Assembly: GCA_036346395.1 (NCBI GenBank) | Contig: CM070615.1 | Coordinates: 2,485,534 to 2,549,533 of the forward strand | Length of the DNA: 64,000 nucleotides | Reading direction: 5' to 3' | Source: Hsuehochloa calcarea | Taxonomy: Eukaryota > Streptophyta > Magnoliopsida > Poales > Poaceae | Program-made: the position numbers and the translations under genes | The notes under the pieces: generated by a model | The model's database searches: none | The model's input: only the letters and a program-made list of their open reading frames with translations | What the model was told of the DNA's origin: nothing | Part shown: in pieces, positions 60,201 through 64,000 of the stretch | How positions within the stretch are numbered: the first letter of the stretch is position 1 | Layout of the letters: every line of letters begins with the position of its first letter

Positions 60201-60448
60201 ACTCCCCTTTTGCTTCCGTAGTCTGTTCCGCTACTTTTGTAATGTGATCATTTGGCATGTTCGGCTTTTATTGTAAAACTCGACCCGACACGATCTATGC
60301 GACTCTGATATTTTGTAATATAATAAATGATATAGTTTTCACCGTATATGAAATGATTCAGTGATGTATTTATGAGTGATATTTACTAATTTAAGAAATA
60401 ACATAATATTTTTATAAAAATTTGAATTTGTGAAATCCGAATCCGACA
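57299..60448 (+). mobile_element. Solo LTR of a Ty3/gypsy element, inserted in the RPB5-like exon
   Basis: A 3,150-bp sequence begins TGTAACATC and ends ATCCGACA, the same end as at 56442. It has no internal coding region. A 1,687-bp step internal duplication (57888-58445 versus 59575-60132) makes it longer than a single LTR unit would be. The Pro-rich frame at 57321-57698 is a chance ORF in C-rich DNA. Confidence 0.75.
57888..60140 (+). repeat. Internal duplication within the solo LTR, 1,687-bp step
   Basis: GCGGACATGAGAAC at 57901 matches GCGAACATGAGAAC at 59588. The relationship continues for about 550 bp to ATTATCCAAG at 58441 and 60128, still 1,687 bp apart. Confidence 0.8.
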
Positions 60449-60688
60449 GCGGAACTCTGGGAGGGTGCGGGTGATCTCCGACTCCGGCCAGCTGTAGCCG
60501 CGGTCGCGCAGCATCTCCAGCACCGTGCGGCGCGCCAGGAACAGGCGGTGACTCTCCACGCTGCAACCGCGGTCAACCATCGACAATATGCAGCCGAAGA
60601 CCTCGGAGACGTCGTCGACCCCGGGGACAGAGGCGACGGCGGCACCGTTAGGCGCGGTGGAGGCGGCCGTGCTCTCCGCCGAGTACAT
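60449..60688 (-). pseudogene. RPB5-like subunit (RNA polymerase II/IV/V), N-terminal exon
   Basis: It starts at ATG 60688 and runs about 80 residues: MYSAESTAAST..., then GCILSMVDRGCSVE and SHRLFLARRTVLEMLRDRG, with ITRTLPEFR at the break. The R-x-V-x-E/Q-M-L-R-D-R-G-Y block is the hallmark of the RPB5 N-terminal jaw domain; SHR-x-FLARRT is typical of the plant NRPE5-like branch. The coding sequence is then cut by the solo LTR. The exon itself has no stop, but the gene is a pseudogene unless the whole LTR were spliced out, and no splice sites fit. Confidence 0.78.
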
Positions 60689-60690
60689 CG

Positions 60691-61286
60691 CGATTGACGA
60701 TTGCTAGGATGCTTCGGGCAGGCCCGGAAAGCACGGCCGCCACCCCTGACACTACTCACTCTCATGTCGTACACTTGTACTATCTCACTTGCAGAGTGCA
60801 GTACCTCTCTGCAACACAAATGTACTGATCGGATAAAAAATTGATCACATTTTAGTTTCTCCAGCTGCAGATGAAGAACCAATTTGTCTTTTCTCGCACT
60901 TTATTTCAACCTCAAATGTCCGTTACCATCCTGTTTGGTACAAGACAGATCATGTAGTGTTATAATAGGCACAGACCGCAGAGTTGCAAGTGTGAATCAA
61001 GGAATAAGCGTCCTGCAGCAAACGCATCACCTGAGTACTGAGTACTGACCCTGCTCCGTGGAGCACTAAACCTATCTCCACTAACAAAACAAGTTTTACA
61101 AGGAAATTAACTCTGAAAGTCTAATCATGTAAGCCACCACCAGCCCAGGATGGTAATGTTGGCTTTTGATCAAGTATCAACGACAGAACCGAACTTGCCT
61201 GAGTATCTTAACTTACTGCCCCCAAAGAAAGAATACACATTATGACAAGCACTGAGTCTTCAGCATTTCCATCAATCAGCACACCC
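60691..61286. other. Spacer between RPB5-like start and GLDH stop
   Basis: Both genes are on the minus strand. This spacer holds the RPB5-like promoter region (left) and the GLDH 3' UTR (right). No other gene was found. Confidence 0.5.
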
Positions 61287-64000
61287 TTACTTTGCATGTT
61301 GAACAGTCTCCCTTACTGGGAACAGCTTCTCCAACTTTGCATTTGAGAGAACCTTATTAGGATCAAGCTCCATGCGTGCCTTGTTATATGCATCAACGGG
61401 GAAATGCTTCCTCAACCTAGCCTGGAGTTCAGCAAGCTCATCCTTGTCCTTTGGAACCTAGGGAGGAATGGAGAAACAATAATCAATAGGTATGCAACTG
61501 TGCAAACGACAGCAGCTGGGCCACTGCAATGCATGCAAGAGAACAGGTCATTCTCTCCAAATTAACAAGCCTGATGTTAATTTCGACCATATCTGCAGCA
61601 AAGAACTACTAACAAACAGAAAAAAAATAGCTACACAGATCTTGCAACCAGCAGTAAAAGTTGGCACCTCAATTTTGGCCCAGTGTTCATATGCAGAATA
61701 ATCATTCCATAGACTCATTTGTGTCAGATTTCTGTAACTAAAGAACTCCTCTGTAATTTCCTTCCTTTGGCGAGCATCCGGTGTTGGTAAGTACATTATT
61801 ATACCAACCTGCATTGCATAAATCACAGTATGTCGGTCACTAAGGTTAAGTACTGCATAAGACCTTGTGACAATTTTTTTGCAACAACTGAACAGAAGGG
61901 GGGAAAGGTAACTACAGCATCTCAAGAAGTGGAGCAGGTTTTACAGGAACACGGTAAAAAAAATCCGAAAAGTAATTTTCGCAGAAGTTGCAGAGCTCTC
62001 CAAAGCAGTTAAAATTCTGTCAGTGTTGTATCATGTATTCATTTCACATTGTTCCATTGTAGTTTTTATCTAAAAAATTTGGGAATGGATAGCAAAGGCT
62101 GCAGAACATGACCACAGATCGTCTACACTGAAGAAAAGATTTCCCCATACATTTGTCGAAGTAGCAAGAAGCAAGAGAGATTTTCCCATGACAATATTAT
62201 AGCAGAAATTATCAGAAAGACCACCAATAGATTACAAGAAATTCTGATTTCTGTAGGTAGAGTTGCTATCTATCAGCTTGTAAACTAATTATCCAACACC
62301 ATAGTTTGGACCGAGTTATGCAGTACAGCAGAGAACAAATTAGTATGAGATGTTAACAGGCTTAAGGTTGATGGAGACAACAGCAAGTCAGCAACATTGA
62401 TTAATACATCAAAAAAGGTATTGTATAAGAACAAATTACCCATGAAAATATGTCATCTTCTTCAGAGCTGGATGCTGGGCTCATGGGACTCTTGCTGCAA
62501 GCAGTCCAACGCTGCTCAATAGGTGCAGGTGCGGGTATATCTTCCTTCTCAATCAACTGCAGCAACTCCTCTATATAATCCAAATCCTTCATACTTGGAT
62601 TTGCTAGGGTTCCCGCAGGGAAGCAGATTTCAGAAACCCACTGCTGCCCACCACAATCAAAGCCTAATATTTCATCACTCCAACCCAGGCGATATCCCTC
62701 TGACTTCTTCCAATACCCAGCTTCTGCTTTATTAATTCTGATCACATGATCTTTATCCAGAGGATCAAGGGCAAGCAACTGATCCCTCAATTCAGTAAAC
62801 GAAAGTTGATCTATTTCTGGATCATTACTTTCTGCTTCGGTTCTGAAAAACATCTATAAGGTGACATAAGCTAGAAACCAAAGAAATGCTATTGCTGAGG
62901 AAAGCTAGAAAAATTACTGCAAATAAATTCAAAATTAGTTCCTTTCAGTAGATCTACAAGTGATTCCAACAGCTTTTCAGTATTCCAGTTGACTGCATAC
63001 ACCGACAGTTTTAACTTGCTGTGCATATTATTTCAAGTTAGTAACTGAATGCTTGAATGCTCCCTTGCTCTAAATCAATTAATCAACCAGCAGACACAAA
63101 AGTCCCAACTTAGACTTGTATCACTTGTGACCTACACGACTCTTCTTACTGACATTACCTCTTCCTTTCTACACAAGGCTCAAGAAAGGGGTAAAATCTA
63201 AGGGAGAGAACAATCTCAGCCTAAAATAGCGTAAGCACAAGCTGAAGTCTAAATGAACACAACAGTCACCAGCGTAAAAATATGTCCACCTATTAGCTCA
63301 ATTTCTAAGCAAGGGCATTTTATCATTCGGTACAAAACAATAACCATATAAGTGTTTGATATCTTAGTAAAGTTTGCTAGTAGCCAAGTGTGATGCAGCA
63401 AGAGTACAAGTACGCATCTCTTAATGCACTTTGCCGTTTACCCAACAAGAGCTAAGATGCAATTTGCATACAGCAAACCATGGTAGCCTTGCAACTTGCA
63501 GTAGCAAACCATGGCAAGTGTTCGTAGCTCGTACCTGTATTTCTTCAGTGATTCACGATAAAGGTCACGAACGTGTTGTACAGCCTCATCCTTTCCATAT
63601 TTTGATGTCAACTTTGGAGTTTTCCACCTTGAAGGAGGATTGCATTGGACAACAACAACTGTATCGGTGTATGGAATCCACAGGTACTTAATATGTTTGT
63701 TTTCAGAGAGCCATTTCCTGCAAAAGGAGAAAAAGGAAGAACGTTAGAAGCTCCTCCAGTAAAGGATGCTAAAACTGCATAGACAAACCAATTCAGACAT
63801 CTACGTTAAGCTTGACTTGAGATAACATTACTTGTGGTTTTTCTTGACTTCATCAGCATTGGAAACGAAAGTATGTTCAACAAGCTGGTGTCTTTCTACA
63901 CATTGAAGAGTAACTTCTGCAACGACTCCTAGGCCACCAAGTCCACAGCGAGCAAGATAAAATAAGTCATGATCCTTCTCCCTTGATAAATCTATTGTCC
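61287..64000 (-). CDS. GLDH: L-galactono-1,4-lactone dehydrogenase, mitochondrial (3' part)
   Basis: Five exons on the minus strand are visible: 63833-64000 (runs off the window), 63535-63717, 62440-62842, 61668-61808 and 61287-61457 (stop 61287-61289). All introns are GT-AG and the phases join without a stop. The enzyme oxidises L-galactono-1,4-lactone to ascorbate in the inner mitochondrial membrane, passing electrons to cytochrome c. Visible parts are CGLGGLGVVAEVTLQC (end of the FAD-binding part), KWLSENKHIKYLWIPYTDTV, GWSDEILGFDCGGQQWVSE, APIEQRW (Glu and Arg reported as active-site residues) and EHWAKIE (the HWXK motif of aldonolactone oxidoreductases). It ends KLFPVRETVQHAK. The N-terminal transit peptide and first exons lie outside the window. 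It looks functional. Confidence 0.95.

Noticed and set aside
1..64000. A previously undescribed functional system (defence, biosynthetic or signalling cluster)
   Set aside because: The non-transposon genes are ordinary, unrelated host genes in a syntenic block; the novelty lies in rearrangements, not in a gene cluster.

Overview
This is nuclear DNA from a grass (Poaceae). The evidence is two intact, intron-containing host genes whose products read like rice proteins, embedded in a dense nest of grass-type LTR retrotransposons, a CACTA element and Mutator-like remnants. Nothing in it is prokaryotic: there are no operons, Shine-Dalgarno sites or CRISPR arrays. No tRNA or rRNA gene was seen.

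Layout. 0-0.7 kb: 3' part of a RING-H2 protein gene (+). 0.7-3 kb: non-coding, with short and medium tandem repeats. 2.97-14.37 kb: a complete, decayed Ty3/gypsy element on the minus strand with TSD CCTGT; it carries an antisense, apparently spliced extra ORF. 14.5-16.8 kb: internally deleted copia element. 16.8-19.7 kb: GC-rich repeats and copy A of a dispersed repeat. 19.7-22.85 kb: CACTA element carrying a captured F-box-type gene fragment. 22.9-26.3 kb: mostly unassigned, with minisatellites. 26.3-32.5 kb: Sirevirus-like copia whose internal part is inverted. 32.5-36.4 kb: copy B of the dispersed repeat abutting a MULE transposase fragment. 37.2-39.0 kb: intact five-exon type-A response regulator gene (+). 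39.4-60.7 kb: pieces of an RPB5-like (RNA polymerase subunit 5) gene on the minus strand, in correct order but split by about 20 kb of nested elements: a copia element with a solo LTR inside it, a chimeric gypsy complex, and a 3.15-kb solo LTR that cuts an exon. 61.3-64 kb: 3' half of the L-galactono-1,4-lactone dehydrogenase gene (-), running off the window.

Host content. With the transposons removed, the right half reduces to a compact block: response regulator (cytokinin signalling), RPB5-like subunit, GLDH (last step of ascorbate synthesis). From memory, rice has OsRR9/OsRR10 and GLDH close together on the duplicated ends of chromosomes 11 and 12, so this is probably the orthologous block. 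The most informative observations are the exploded RPB5-like gene (with a target-site duplication in which every cytosine of one strand has become thymine), the nested insertions with readable TSDs, the inverted Sirevirus interior, the chimeric LTR/RT junction, and the antisense spliced ORF in the gypsy element. I found no convincing previously undescribed functional system.
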